Positions 51,398-62,432 of a stretch of 64,000 nucleotides of DNA are shown here, in pieces. Numbering within the stretch: the first letter of the stretch is position 1; the number at the start of each line of letters is the position of its first letter. Both the position numbers and the translations under genes were made by a program. The notes below the pieces were generated by a model. The model worked only from the letters and a program-made list of their open reading frames with translations. It was not told where the DNA came from and ran no database searches. This DNA is from Acanthosepion pharaonis (Eukaryota > Mollusca > Cephalopoda > Sepiida > Sepiidae), in NCBI GenBank assembly GCA_903632075.3, contig CAHIKZ030000837.1:1086001-1150000 (forward strand). The letters run 5' to 3'.

Positions 51398-52666
51398 GAA
51401 AATCAAAGAAATCAGAGTAGGAGAAAATGATAATGGCTTGAATGAGTTTAAGGTGGAGCTCAACTTGGCAGCAAGGGACCCACCCACTTTATTTCACGAC
51501 CTTCCTTTGCGGCATGAATGGAATGAATCATGCAGAATACAGTTATGAAATTGCAACGGACTGCCGCTGAATCAGTTATAATTTTGAGTGCTGCCTTCAT
51601 GTCCTTCATGCGCAGACTTATTTATTCGTTGGTTCAATCGTTGAGATCATCATCCGCTTGATCCAAGGTTGGAGTCGGTCGCGTATAGTCTTGGCCCGGG
51701 TCTTCGACCTTGTCACCAAAGATGGTTCTATCAGGAGTTTAGAACTCTCGACAGCATTGCTCTCAGCGTCATTGGACTAGATTTATATATTACAGTTATT
51801 AAATTTTGTTTTGAGGAATTAAATAAAATACTAAACATCTCAAAATTTCCCTGGCATATCTTAACTAATATCATATGCATTCCTCTTAGGAAACTAGTTT
51901 GGATGTTTGGGATATATTAAATTTTATAATTCTAGAAGAAAGCGTAAGCGTGATGTTTTGTAATGTATAATGCTCCTATTGTCAGTGTATAAGACGCTTA
52001 TTTGATAACACGGAAAATCCTATTAAATTCCGAAATTACTTAGAAGGAAGAATAAATGGAAAATTCCGTGCAGACATGACATTTTTATCGAAAAAGATTT
52101 AATGAACCGATACACCGAAAGGATTCGCAGAGAAAGAGAAAATCACCAAAGAGTTAATATCGGCGGACATATTCTAAACAACGCACGTTACACATACCAT
52201 ACTTTCTAAGGCAAACTCAGAATAGAATAGACATTTTGATAACGTTGAAAATCAAATCAAGAAGAAAGGCTGCCATTGTCACCAGGAAAAAATACAGCTC
52301 AATGTGTGAACTATGTATTAAGAAACTACAAGAGGTCAATTTTCTGTAGAGTGCATATGATACAGATAACCAAGCAAGCACAAGATTATCAAAAGTTTTT
52401 TTTCCTGAAACAAACCAAATTTTCAAAAGAGCGTAAGTCAGATGAGGCGTGTGTTTAAAAGACGCATTTGTCCTAGTTCGCCATTTCTTTCTTTTGCTCA
52501 TTTACACTACTCTCCTGATTCATTGATGTTGTGTAGAACGCGGTTTGGCACAATTGTAGCTCAGTTGTCATGCGCGGCAGACGTTGCTTTGTGTTCTTCT
52601 GGGTGTCCTGTCACCCCACCGGACGATCAATCGAATGGATGTTTTTATGATTTATTTTGTTTTACA

Positions 52667-52670
<4 letters not shown>
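51398..52670. other. Unassigned sequence
   Basis: Open frames at 51669-51920 and 52217-52501 are unfamiliar. The patch 52540-52640 is GC-richer. No gene called. Confidence 0.35.

Positions 52671-52725
<55 letters not shown>
52671..52725. repeat. (TA)n array
   Basis: Left border of the second foldback. Confidence 0.97.
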
Positions 52726-52727
<2 letters not shown>

Positions 52728-52823
52728 GTTTATGGAAAACTAGGTAATCCGTATGGGTAGACAGAGAGCTCAATGTAAATCCAGAGCAAATAATTTAAAT
52801 AAAAACAGACCACTTTAAGATTC

Positions 52824-52880
52824 CATGTAATAAATTATTTCACCACAGCCCTTTTAAAGGACTGCAGATCATCAGACTTT
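52824..52880 (-). ncRNA. Hammerhead-like motif, canonical CTGATGA core
   Basis: Minus strand: AAAGT, CTGATGA, stem II CTGCAGTCCTTT/AAAAGGGCTGTGG, T, GAAA, TAA-T-TTA (stem III, one-base loop), TT, ACATGG. Core and stems II and III are intact. Stem I is weak (only two or three pairs between AAAGT and ACATG). Confidence 0.5.
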
Positions 52881-52907
52881 ACTTCCAAAGGTTGAAGATT
52901 TGGAAGT

Positions 52908-52965
52908 AAAGTCTGGTGATCCGCAGTCTTTTAAAAGGGATGTGGTGAAATAATTTATTACATGG
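52908..52965 (+). ncRNA. Hammerhead-like motif with one core change
   Basis: Opposite arm: AAAGT, CTGGTGA (A6 to G), stem II with TCTTTTAAAAGGGA, GAAA, TAA-T-TTA, TT, ACATGG. Confidence 0.45.
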
Positions 52966-52986
52966 AACCTTAAAGTGGTCTGTTTA

Positions 52987-52990
<4 letters not shown>

Positions 52991-53049
<59 letters not shown>

Positions 53050-53071
53050 CTGGGTGTGTGTGTGTGTGTGC
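52991..53071. repeat. (TA)n(TG)n compound microsatellite
   Basis: TA then interrupted TG. Confidence 0.96.
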
Positions 53072-53108
53072 ATAATTTATTGTAGGATATTACATTCAAA
53101 CATGTAAA

Positions 53109-53169
53109 ATAACACTACATAAATGAAATCATGTTTCGATGTGTTTAAACACATCTCATCCGGCGTTCG
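53109..53169 (-). ncRNA. Degenerate type I hammerhead motif
   Basis: Minus strand: AACGC (stem I), CGGATGA (U4 to G), stem II GATGTGTTTAAACACATC (perfect dyad), GAAA, CATGA-(loop)-TTATG stem III, TA, GTGTT (stem I partner). All three stems can be drawn; only one core base deviates. It lies just beyond the (TG)n array next to foldback copy 2. Confidence 0.45.
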
Positions 53170-54789
53170 TAAATGACGATTAATAAAATTTATTCGGATT
53201 TCAACCACATACAACTTATTTTCGCGCGAAATAATAATGAAAATAAAAAGAGCAAGAAAGAAAGACACAAGAAGTCTATTGTTAAATTACGGTTTCCTTC
53301 TTATAAGAAATGTCATTTGTCTTGTGTTAACATTGTAGACATTTTTTTTTTCAAATATAACGTCTAAGTTAACTACAATTTTAAATCTGTGTTTCATGAC
53401 CTCTTACTTAGCATAAGTCATTTTCATTGATGACTGCTATTGACTCTCTATGCTTTCCTACTCTTTTTTATTCTTCCTTTTTTACTGAAAAATAAATTGT
53501 ATCTTGTTTCTTTCTTGCTCTTTTTCATTCTTTTTTCCTAGTGACGGGCGGAGATTGCGTTTCGACAAAACATTTATTGGCATGTCACAACTGCTGAAAG
53601 CATCCATGTCTATATTACTAAACTTTTAAAAATACAATAAAATAAAATAAAACCTCAACCACACCGACCACCCGTAAAACAGTACCTGCTTTCCATGGCT
53701 TTTGATATCGTTTGTAGAGATTTATCTTTGTCAGTTTGCGCTGAATATTGTTGCTTTTTAGTGCACTTCAGAATTATGCATAAGCTGTACGTATGTTTAG
53801 AGTAGGGCAGTTCGATTTCGGAACCGTGATATTGCATTTATTTTGAAAAACGGAGTTTGACATGATAAATAATGACAGAAAATATTTTCTTAATAGTTAT
53901 CTTTTTTTTTTAAGGAAACGACTTTAAAAATTATGTTTAGATTCGACATTTGTTCGTCGGAATTTCATTCCGATGATCAGTGAAAGCATTATAGTGCAGC
54001 CTTATAAAATTTATAATGGAAATATGTGCAGTTAATGGGTTTGAAATTAAAAGAAATAATATATTCCATAATCAACATCTATGCATCTTCAATATAATCC
54101 TTAAAATTACTTAAATAAAGCAGCAGTCGACAGAATTACAGAATATTGTATTAAAGAATGTACAACAGAATACTTTCGCTTTCCTTTCAAAAAATATTAT
54201 TTCTTCAGTTATGAATTCAGATGAATTAAATGTGAGGAAAGAGACTCTAAAAATGTTTGTTCATTTACAATACTAATTGTCAGATTTCATTCAAATACAT
54301 AACAAAAATATAAGCAGGTATGGGTAAATTTTCCAATATTTTTTTCTTATTTCAGTAGTAGCCACCAAACAAGAGATTTTGAAAAGTTACATTCATCAAT
54401 TCTGAAGCGACACATTGGTCAAATTTGATTAACCTCTCACAAAATGGAGTTTGTGAACTTGCGCTCGAAGAAGGTTTTTCAAATTATGAAATGCATGTAG
54501 TTCTAATGAATGGAAAGACGTCGGAGTTGCCATATTTACCTGCACCTTTGCAAAGTGTGGAAAGAGTAGTTATATCAACTACAAATTGTATATGAGCAAG
54601 AAGAAATGCACAAGCACATTACTACTAAATCATTGTACCTTTAAATAAGATATTCATTTATTTCAAAGGGAAATTATACTGAACAATTTAGATATATTAT
54701 GATGCAATATTTTTATACAGTCCAGTAGCTTTAGGGCGATTTTCAGTAAAAGATACAAATTTAAAACACTGTCTCATAATTTGTGTCCA

Positions 54790-54791
<2 letters not shown>
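53170..54791. other. Unassigned AT-rich sequence
   Basis: No gene seen. A hairpin at 53955-53975 (TCGGAATTTCATTCCGA) with GATCAGTG next to it is noted under rejected items. Confidence 0.3.

Positions 54792-54842
<51 letters not shown>
54792..54842. repeat. (TA)n array
   Basis: Uninterrupted TA. Confidence 0.97.
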
Positions 54843-54846
<4 letters not shown>

Positions 54847-55170
54847 GTTTCATTAAATAATATAGACAAGTGTTGTCTATTTATTTTATTTATAACATTT
54901 TTAGGCATTTACATGCCTGCCCGCACACACAATTCCAAAAAATACTTGTCGAAAACAGAACTATACTTCGACATGAAAACATGACAAAAAACAATAAACA
55001 AAAACTGTGAAAACTGTGGTGGGTTTTTCCACCATTGAAGCATTATACATCAAACAGCCTTAAACCCAGAAAATGGCCTTTTAAACAAAAAATGAAGAAA
55101 ATTATGGCATCTCTATTAAATATTCTTAAATGTCTATAATTAAAAACAAAAAAGTTATTTAACAGGGGAA
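54843..55170. other. Unassigned AT-rich sequence
   Basis: Nothing recognised. Confidence 0.3.
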
Positions 55171-55905
55171 AGCATGGAAAAATTGGTTTATACAAAAAGT
55201 GCTGGCGAGAAGAACAACTATGGGCATTCTTCCATTCTACAATTGGCCGGGAAGACTCGTCAAGACCCTGAGACTTCAGACAGAATACATGGGCACCCGC
55301 AGGACAAGGTTACCGTCCATGGGGTGCCCGTGGACGTCCGAAGACAGGATGCCAAGCATGGAGAGGTGAATGAGTAAAAAGCCCTCGAGGCTTTTGAGAC
55401 GGGGACATTCTAGCGTCTTATATTTGGGACGTCCCCAACACGTTGACCGCGAGATAGGAGGATGCTGGTGGTGGTGGAGGGCAGGAAGCCTTGGTGCTTG
55501 TGGTGTGTCAGGCCACATCAAGGAGTGTTGCACCACAAACGGCAGCTGCAACATCACTGACCGGAGGAGGGGACGTGACGGAGAGTGAAGGAGGTGGTCA
55601 GAGGCAAAGAAGTCTCCGATTGTTTACCTCCACCCCCACAAAAAGAGATAATCATGTTGCAGGCAACAAAAGAAGGCCAGCAGCAGCAACCAAAACAACA
55701 ACAGCAGCAGCAGCAGCCGAAACAACAGGAAGCAACAGAGGCAGCCAAAGATCAGCAGCAGCAACAACAACAGATGGAGAAACAGAAATCCTTCATCCTC
55801 GTGCTTCAGAGGAAGACGAAGACGACGAGGAGGAAAATAAAAGACAACAAAAGAGCCTAGTAGTAGGGCGGAAAAATATGGACCAAACCTAGGGAGCCAA
55901 TATTC
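55170..55905 (+). other. GC- and CAG-rich island, possible exon or lncRNA
   Basis: About 730 bp with clearly higher GC than anything nearby. Three plus frames are open in relay. 55174-55377 (MEKLVYTKSAGEKNNYGHSS start) ends at a possible donor (GAGAG/GTGAAT). Frame 55458-55892 gives a Gly/Ala/Thr-rich stretch then EEDEDDEEENK. Frame 55585-55860 gives a poly-Gln tract from CAG/CAA codons. The Ala/Thr plus acidic-tail frame (following a TAG at 55455-55457) is the most protein-like. I recognise no domain. It could be a 5' or internal exon of a disordered nuclear protein, a non-coding transcript, or a repeat. Confidence 0.35.
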
Positions 55906-56439
55906 GGCCACCCTGCCCCCCACACGTCTACCTCTTCCCTCCCCACCGTCCCGAGAGAAAAAGAAGAAGAAAATGTTTCTTATATTCGACAGAAACGACT
56001 TTAATGCCATCTTAGGAATGTTAGTTCAATCTTATCATAGAGGACCCCTCGAAATGGATAACCTGCGTAGGGAGAAATCTGAAGGTGTGGAATTAACATT
56101 TTGAGGCGAAGGAATAAATTAATTAACAAACTAAAAACTTTTGTATGGATCCATATTATATTTAATTTCGGATTGTCCCAGACGGTTCGTTAGGGAATGA
56201 AATGGGACGGATTCCTTACCAATCAATTTCCGCCCTTAGGCTTTTGCATGATTTTACTTTCTTTTTTTTTGAACAACCATGTCTTCAAGATAGCGACGCT
56301 GAATGAATGGCTTGAAAATAAATAGACTCCGGGATCTTGTCTATATTATCGAATGAAACTTTTGTTTGCAGTTCCGATAAATCGTCTAAAATAACCGAGC
56401 TGCCAGAGGAGTGTCTTTGCTGGTGAAGCGGACTACACA
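55906..56439. other. Unassigned sequence
   Basis: No gene or repeat recognised. Confidence 0.3.
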
Positions 56440-56494
56440 CACAATATATATATATATAGTCTTATATATATATATATAGATCGGGGGCGGGGTG

Positions 56495-56552
<58 letters not shown>
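56440..56552. repeat. (TA)n arrays split by a G-rich insert
   Basis: TA at 56440-56478 and 56497-56552 separated by ATCGGGGGCGGGGTGC, an odd G-run in this setting. Confidence 0.9.
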
Positions 56553-56556
<4 letters not shown>

Positions 56557-56569
56557 AAATGGTGTTAGA

Positions 56570-57090
56570 TCATATTCTTTGATTAGCCGGTTTTAAAATA
56601 GGTTTTTACAATCCTTTACAGTTTTCACATAACGAATACAATACAAAATTGCATATTTTGCATGTTGAGAATTAGAACTCTGGATTTAATATATTTTCTA
56701 TTCAATGTGTCTCATACAAAACTATAAGATTTGTTTGGATTTATTCTTGAGACGGTAGAATTTCGATATCAGTTTTCGGTCGTCTTCAACAACTGGTTCC
56801 GCAGGGTCTCTCCCCGACCGGTTCTCCAGGGGTGATGGTAAGCAAAAACACGCGGGAATAAATTATTGCTGAACATTTCTTCAGACGATCTTTAAAATCG
56901 AAATGCTGAAGAATTGGTTTGAGATCCTGCAGGAGCGCTTGCAGAAATGGGTAATTTTGGTGGCATTTGATAATTATGTAAAAAAACACAGGCATTTGAT
57001 AGAGTTGACCCCTGCACTGTCCTGCAGGCCGCATTGAGGGTAACGTTGATTTTCGAAACAAAATGTAAAATTATACTGAACAAATTACAT
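56570..57090 (-). pseudogene. Penelope-like element fragment (C-terminal linker region)
   Basis: The minus frame gives IIKCHQNYPFLQALLQDLKP and ILQHFDFKDRLKKCSAIIYS, followed by PVGERPCGTSC. This resembles the segment between reverse transcriptase and GIY-YIG in Penelope-like proteins (a y.p....i..w..l......f...p...yR motif, then a C..C pair). A short piece of the same sequence (TTTAAAATCGAAATG.TGAAGAA) recurs at 58220-58250. The block 56553-57581 lies between (TA)n arrays. Confidence 0.5.
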
Positions 57091-57579
57091 AACTATACAG
57101 GGCACTAGAAATAGTAAAATGTAATTGTAAAACGTTGTCTCTTAATTTTATACCCTAATATTTAGTTGTCCTGATAATAAATTAGCCATTACAATTTATT
57201 CTCCAAATGGACATTACTTATCACTTACTCTAACAAATTGTCTTCAACTTGGGCCGAATTAGCAGAAAATAAAACAATCTTAGATTTCAGTTGACCCAAC
57301 AGTTTCCTATCGGCCTAGAAAGGACTTCTATCGTTTGCTAGCGGAGGGGGTCGCGAAGGATCCACTACGTGACAAAGTTTCGCTCTTACTGGTCTGCCAG
57401 CGGCGGATTACCTCAGTGCTGCTCTCAACGACATGGCCTTCCTCAAATAGAGGAACGGATTCGCACGCTTAGAATTATCTGATCTGGGAATTATACGTTT
57501 ATTTTGCATAATGTGCCCAATTCGTATTAGGAAAATGAAGTGCAAATACGAAACATACGAAAAACAGATTTATCGGACA

Positions 57580-57581
<2 letters not shown>
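57091..57581. other. Unassigned remainder of the TA-bounded block
   Basis: No coding match recognised. Confidence 0.3.

Positions 57582-57634
<53 letters not shown>
57582..57634. repeat. (TA)n array
   Basis: Right border of the Penelope fragment block. Confidence 0.97.
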
Positions 57635-57637
<3 letters not shown>

Positions 57638-57972
57638 TATATATTTTGTTAATGCAGAATTGTAGGTCATTTTTTCTAAAAATGTTTTATTTTGGTTTAT
57701 TAAAACCTCATTTTTAAAATGTACATATGTTTGACCTTAGTTTGGTGGTTATATATTTTAATGTCTGAATGGGTCGTGAATCCCATAGTTGGGATCCTAA
57801 CAGCCACAATTTTGTATTTTTTGCAATAGCACCTCCGTCTCAGTGGTGGACCTGGGAACACCTTGCTTCGTGTTTATGTAGTTCATCATCATACCAAGGA
57901 CTTCTGATGTAGTCCATTAGATTATATTAAAAAAAGGACGATTGAATATTTTCTTGTTTAAATGTTATCAAA
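57635..57972. other. Unassigned sequence
   Basis: Nothing recognised. Confidence 0.3.
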
Positions 57973-58010
57973 ACACACACACACACACACAAATGAAAAT
58001 ACAAATACAC

Positions 58011-58065
<55 letters not shown>
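57973..58065. repeat. (CA)n and (TA)n arrays
   Basis: Short CA, then about 50 bp TA at 58015-58065, forming the 3'-side border of the Penelope-like element. Confidence 0.95.
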
Positions 58066-58069
<4 letters not shown>

Positions 58070-60674
58070 AAATATAACAAACAATGAATGCCTATTAGGT
58101 TGTGTTTTCACATAACGAAACAATAGAGACAATAAGTTGTTCCTTGATCTAAACCTTTCTATTCAGCCATCATCAGATTGGAAATACGGACATTTAAACA
58201 AAAAAAGATATTCGCTTTAAAATCGAAATGTTGAAGAAAAGATGATATTCTGTTATGTTATCATTGAGGGTAATAGAAGATTACTGAATGCGATGATAAG
58301 GGTCACGAAATAGTAAAAGACGCATAAATTAGCCATTAAATTCATGGATGCGGTTCTATGACGCAGAAAATAAATCACGTCAGTTGAGTGACCGAAGATT
58401 AACAACAGGACTATATGTCAAATAGATGCAATGTATAAGTGCTTTGACTAGTTTGAAATGTCATTTGTATTTTGGTATTAAAACCTACTTTTAAAATGCT
58501 TTTGAGTTTTGGTTTTGTTTTAATGTAGGTAGGCATCCAATATCTGAAGGTTATCTTTTACAAAGGACGCTGATGTAGTATTGTGTGAGTATTGTTGTAT
58601 TATCAACTAAAATATGTTTAATATTATGTACATGGCTATGTTTTCTACGAAATGGTGTTTAATAGAACTAAATCAGAAAGGTGACACGTAAGTCTACGGG
58701 AGAGAGTGGTTGTAGTAAAACCAATATATGCAGCGGGTTTATTATTAGTATCAGACACACAATCTCTGAACGGGCATGTAAATTAATACACTACAATGTT
58801 TTTTTTTCTGGTTTTTCTTTTTGCTTTTTTGCAGAGGATTTAGTTGTGTGTTTGTAGTGTTATTAAAGACTATGAGGTCAATTGTTTTAAATTTTTATCG
58901 TATATGAAGAGCTTAACTTGTTAATTCTTACTAATGGGTTTAACATTTCTGCCTATTATATTTTTGAGTGTTGTTACCTCATGTTTGTAATTATTATGCA
59001 TTTGGTTACAATAGTATAAGTTAATAGTATTATTTTTATTTTGACGTACACTTTTATTATTAATATTATCAATTTTGTTAGAAGTATTATTAACTTTACT
59101 GAGATACATTTTAATTTCTTAATCAATGACAGAATTAGGAAATCCATTATTAACAAGTGTTTGTTTAATGTTATTTAATTATTTATAGAATATAGTTTAG
59201 GAAAAAGATCTTTTGTGCATTGGATTAAGATTTTTATAACGGCTAACTTATATATTCACTAGAATAATTAAGATTCGAATTAATGCTAATGGGTTTCCTA
59301 TATAGAGAAGTAATAAGTATATGCGGACTGGAATCAATAAATACATCAAGGAATGGAATTTTATTATGAATATTAAGTTCTAATGTAAAATTGAGGACGG
59401 AGTGACATTCAAATTTGTTTTTAAGTTTTGTAATTTGATCAATATTTTTAGCCGAAATGAAGATGCTATCTATGTATCTTACATATTTACGGGGTTATTA
59501 GTGTCATATAATAATTAGAGAAAAAAAGGGGGCCTAAAGGAGATTCCATCGCAATACCGTCTATTTGACTATAAATATTACCCAGGGGAGCATAAAAAGG
59601 TACGTGAATGGTATATGAAAATAATATATTTTTAAATGGTTGTTTTAATATTGATGGATGGGAGCGAAGTGTGATTGTATACATAATGATGTCAATAGTT
59701 TCATGCACGGTGACATTAGTAAATAAATTGATGTGATTATTTGGTTGTTTGGTTTTACAGAATGAATAATTTATATAAATTCATTTGTGGAATTAATACA
59801 ATATTTACTTGGAGTTATGGAGTAATTAATTTACTAAGGGTTTTTCAAAGTTAATATACTAATGTAGTTATTTGTGAAAGGAGGTCGGAAGGGGATGATC
59901 ATTTTTATGGATTTTTACATTTCCATAAAAGTAGCCAGGTCATTTGTAATCGTTTGACGTTTATAAGATCATGTTTAGCACTGTTAGCGGTAATAAGTTT
60001 ATTTATATGTTTTTTTTTTTTTTTTAAGTTGGGAGGTGCTGTTATTGGTTAACTTTTCTATTTTATTGTGATCGTCCAAAATGGCCTGTATAACTAAATT
60101 ATTAGTTTTATCAGCTCGTCGGATAACAATACTGTTGTTATTTTTAGTTGCATGGCTGCTTTTATTAAAGGAGTGTTTATAATTCCATTAAAATTATTAT
60201 GATAACGGTGTTTAATAGATTTGGTTTTAAGTAATTCTTTTAAACCTACCTGCGTAGTAATAGGGTCGTTTTGTTCCAACAGAAGTATTTGTTGGTATAA
60301 AGCTTCAAATTGCTCGTGAAATTTTGGTCCAAGCTTAAAGAACTACATTTCATTTGGAATGAATTGGTAATCCGATGGGTTAATGAAATTGTCGTTGATG
60401 TTTAGTAAATATATTTTTCCTTTATATAATTTGTTTAGCTTTATTGCATGACTTGTTTATGAGATTCATTTTCCTTTTGTGCTGTATTGTGTAATAAATC
60501 TAATATTTCCTTGTTTTTTTTTTAGTTGTGTTAGAAAATTGTAAGATTTCTTTAATACGTACAATTTCAGAATTGAGCCGTTGTAATTCTTGTTTGGCTA
60601 TGTTCATTTGTCGTTTAATGAGGTTCCATCGAAATTTCTTTGTCTTCGGATCGTTTAATGCTGCAGCATCATGT

Positions 60675-60682
<8 letters not shown>
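58066..60682 (-). mobile_element. Penelope-like retroelement with GIY-YIG endonuclease (decayed)
   Basis: The protein-coding part (about 58440-60680) is one long minus-strand relic, roughly 740 codons, near the usual size. N-terminal region: KQGNIRFITQYS and FHEQFEALYQQILLLEQNDP. Reverse transcriptase: NSIVIRRADKTNNLVI (about 60120), FYGN.KIHKND, IYSQIDGIAMESPLGPLF (about 59570, palm motif; consensus GVAMGSPLGP) and YIDSIFIS (about 59470; consensus YIDDIF, second Asp lost). Then FLDVFIDSS and SLYRKPISIN. C-terminal: YEFTCPF-like Cys segment and YIGFTTTTLSRRLTCHLSD (about 58700), the GIY-YIG nuclease. Stops and shifts make it inactive. (TA)n arrays (58015-58065 and 60683-60713) border it on both sides. 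Confidence 0.9.

Positions 60683-60713
<31 letters not shown>
60683..60713. repeat. (TA)n array
   Basis: 5'-side border of the Penelope-like element. Confidence 0.97.
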
Positions 60714-60716
<3 letters not shown>

Positions 60717-61351
60717 GAACTTGGCGGTGAATTCTCTGCTATGTATTTCCTTTGAAGAATCGAACGATTCTTCGAACAAGTGCTGTTCCCAATTAAATCA
60801 GTTGAGAGCCGCCTTCTATGATAAACACCCGGAAGTCCCAATGTTTCCTTCTTGACCAGACGTAATTTGTAAAGTTTGTCTTGTCAATTTTACTCTTTTC
60901 TCATAGTTCTCCGACATTGAATGTGGAAATACAATTTATTTTAGTTTTTGCGTAATCATCTTAATCAAATAAAATTTAATTCCATGGAAAACAGCGAAAG
61001 GCACCTCAAGCATATTTAGGTGGGAAAGATAAAATTCCTGGGAAAAATCAAATTATCGTGTTACCTGAAAGATGGCGTATAATCGCGGAAATCAACAGTA
61101 AATACATTGTTGAGTAAATATCTTGTCGTAAATATATTGTATTTTTACTTAACAAAACGGCCAAACTTTTTAGAGTCGACGTAGAGTAATCTTCTTCAAA
61201 GATAATAATTCTTCTATACATCAAAATTAGCTGTTCTTGCTAACCCGACCACATTAAGCGTATTACCAGATTGACAGCTAGGTCTCATCGTTTTAACTTT
61301 CAAATAGCTTGAGAAAACAGTAAGTTCTGTCCTAATAGGTTATTATTTTAT
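60714..61351. other. Unassigned sequence
   Basis: No gene or repeat recognised. Confidence 0.3.
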
Positions 61352-61512
61352 CGCAATTCTCGCCTGTGGAATTAATTTTCGGTTTCCCGCTTCCCCACTA
61401 CCCACAAACTTCAAAAATCTCTATGTAGCTTCCCTATTTTGCTTATTTTCCAATGGGAGACCCCCATGGCTTCTAGCGGCATTATCCCCTTGCTTGGGGT
61501 GAAAAGATTAAA
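61352..61512 (+). repeat. LINE 3'-end fragment
   Basis: Across two frames the plus strand gives SRLWN, then RFPTTHKLQKSLCSF, and ends ASSGIIPLLGVKRL before GATTAAAAT. This is the C-terminus and 3' end of the same LINE family as at 23270-23850. Confidence 0.65.
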
Positions 61513-61709
61513 ATAAATATACGTTTTCTTATGCATAAAAAATTAAGAAATTAATATTTGAGGTAAATACGAAAAGGTCTAACGATTAATAAAGAGCAGT
61601 CTAATTTTTGGAGCGTTAAAATTAACAAGCCATCCTTTATTTATGTGGCCTCGCTGCATGTGTATTTGTATTTTTATCGATGCTTCATCGCTAGATAGTT
61701 TACCAACAG
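61513..61709. other. Unassigned sequence
   Basis: Nothing recognised. Confidence 0.3.
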
Positions 61710-62185
61710 GAACCGAGGCCAGCGCAACCGACTACTGAGGGGGGTGCGGGCAATTTTGTTCCTAGCCCGGGTGTACTCACTTGTGTTCCCCACCCTAAAA
61801 ACTGACCTTGAGTCACAACTTGTCTTAGTGGAGAGACAGAGTAAACACATTGTGTGTACATCGCTCTTTGGAGTGGTTTGTAACACATTATTTATCTTCT
61901 CTCGATTGCATCTCTGTCTTTGGGCAGAATGCTCTCAGGGGCGACTCCGTCAAAGTCGCAACTGAGGAAAATTATACTGAGGGTTGTCCAGCCCAACCGC
62001 GCCATCTCATTGCACCAGAGAGAGTGTTCGGTGCTCGCATCGAGGCCAGCGCAACCGATGCGTGCGGGGGCCGCGGCCATTTTTTTTTTTTTCTCGGGTG
62101 TACGCGCTCGGGTTTCCCACCTTCAAAATTGACCTTGTTTCACAACTCGTCTTAGTGGAGAGACAGATTAAATACCTAGTTTGCC
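61710..62185 (+). repeat. GC-rich direct repeat pair (about 135 bp units)
   Basis: 61714-61850 and 62041-62180 share GAGGCCAGCGCAACCGA, CGGGTGTAC, TCCCACCTTCAAAATTGACC-type sequence and GTCTTAGTGGAGAGACAGA. The 190 bp between them is also GC-rich and includes CAAAGTCGCAACTGAGG. The pair could be 5' UTR-type tandem units of a retroelement or a diverged LTR pair. No coding match. Confidence 0.6.
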
Positions 62186-62432
62186 AACAGTGTTTCCATT
62201 TTCTAATTAATGGATGACTTGATACGAGTAGAATCATGACACGGATTTCGATTAGTTTTCTGTCATTTTTCATCCACAAAGATTGTGGGTGTAAATCGTG
62301 GTTACCTATTTTGGCACTACACCGTGTCTCTCAGGCTAGGTTTATATCAGCTGGAAAATATCATGAAGAAATTATCGTATATACACGTGTATTTCGCTTA
62401 TATCACGGTGAAACACAGGTTTCTGTACGTTC

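Larger units (their letters stand above)
52755..52990. repeat. Foldback element with paired hammerhead motifs, copy 2
   Basis: Lead GAGAGCTCAATGTAAATCCA is shared with 18051. Arms 52798-52888 and 52899-52990 are reverse complements of about 90 bp around a 10-bp spacer. Outer arm ACAGACCACTTTAAG. TA arrays at 52671-52725 and 52991-53023 flank it exactly as for copy 1. Confidence 0.87.

Noticed and set aside
53935..53990. Hammerhead-like hairpin (minus CTGATCA, TCGGAA/TTCCGA stem, CGAAC)
   Set aside because: Two core changes, GAA not followed by A, and no stem I partner at the required place. It may be a distant relic but is not supportable.
58130..58190. CTGATGA followed by GGCTGAATAGAAAGG on the minus strand near the Penelope 3' side
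   Set aside because: The second half of stem II is missing and neither stem I nor stem III can be drawn. It may be a deleted hammerhead of the Penelope element, but the sequence as it stands does not show one.
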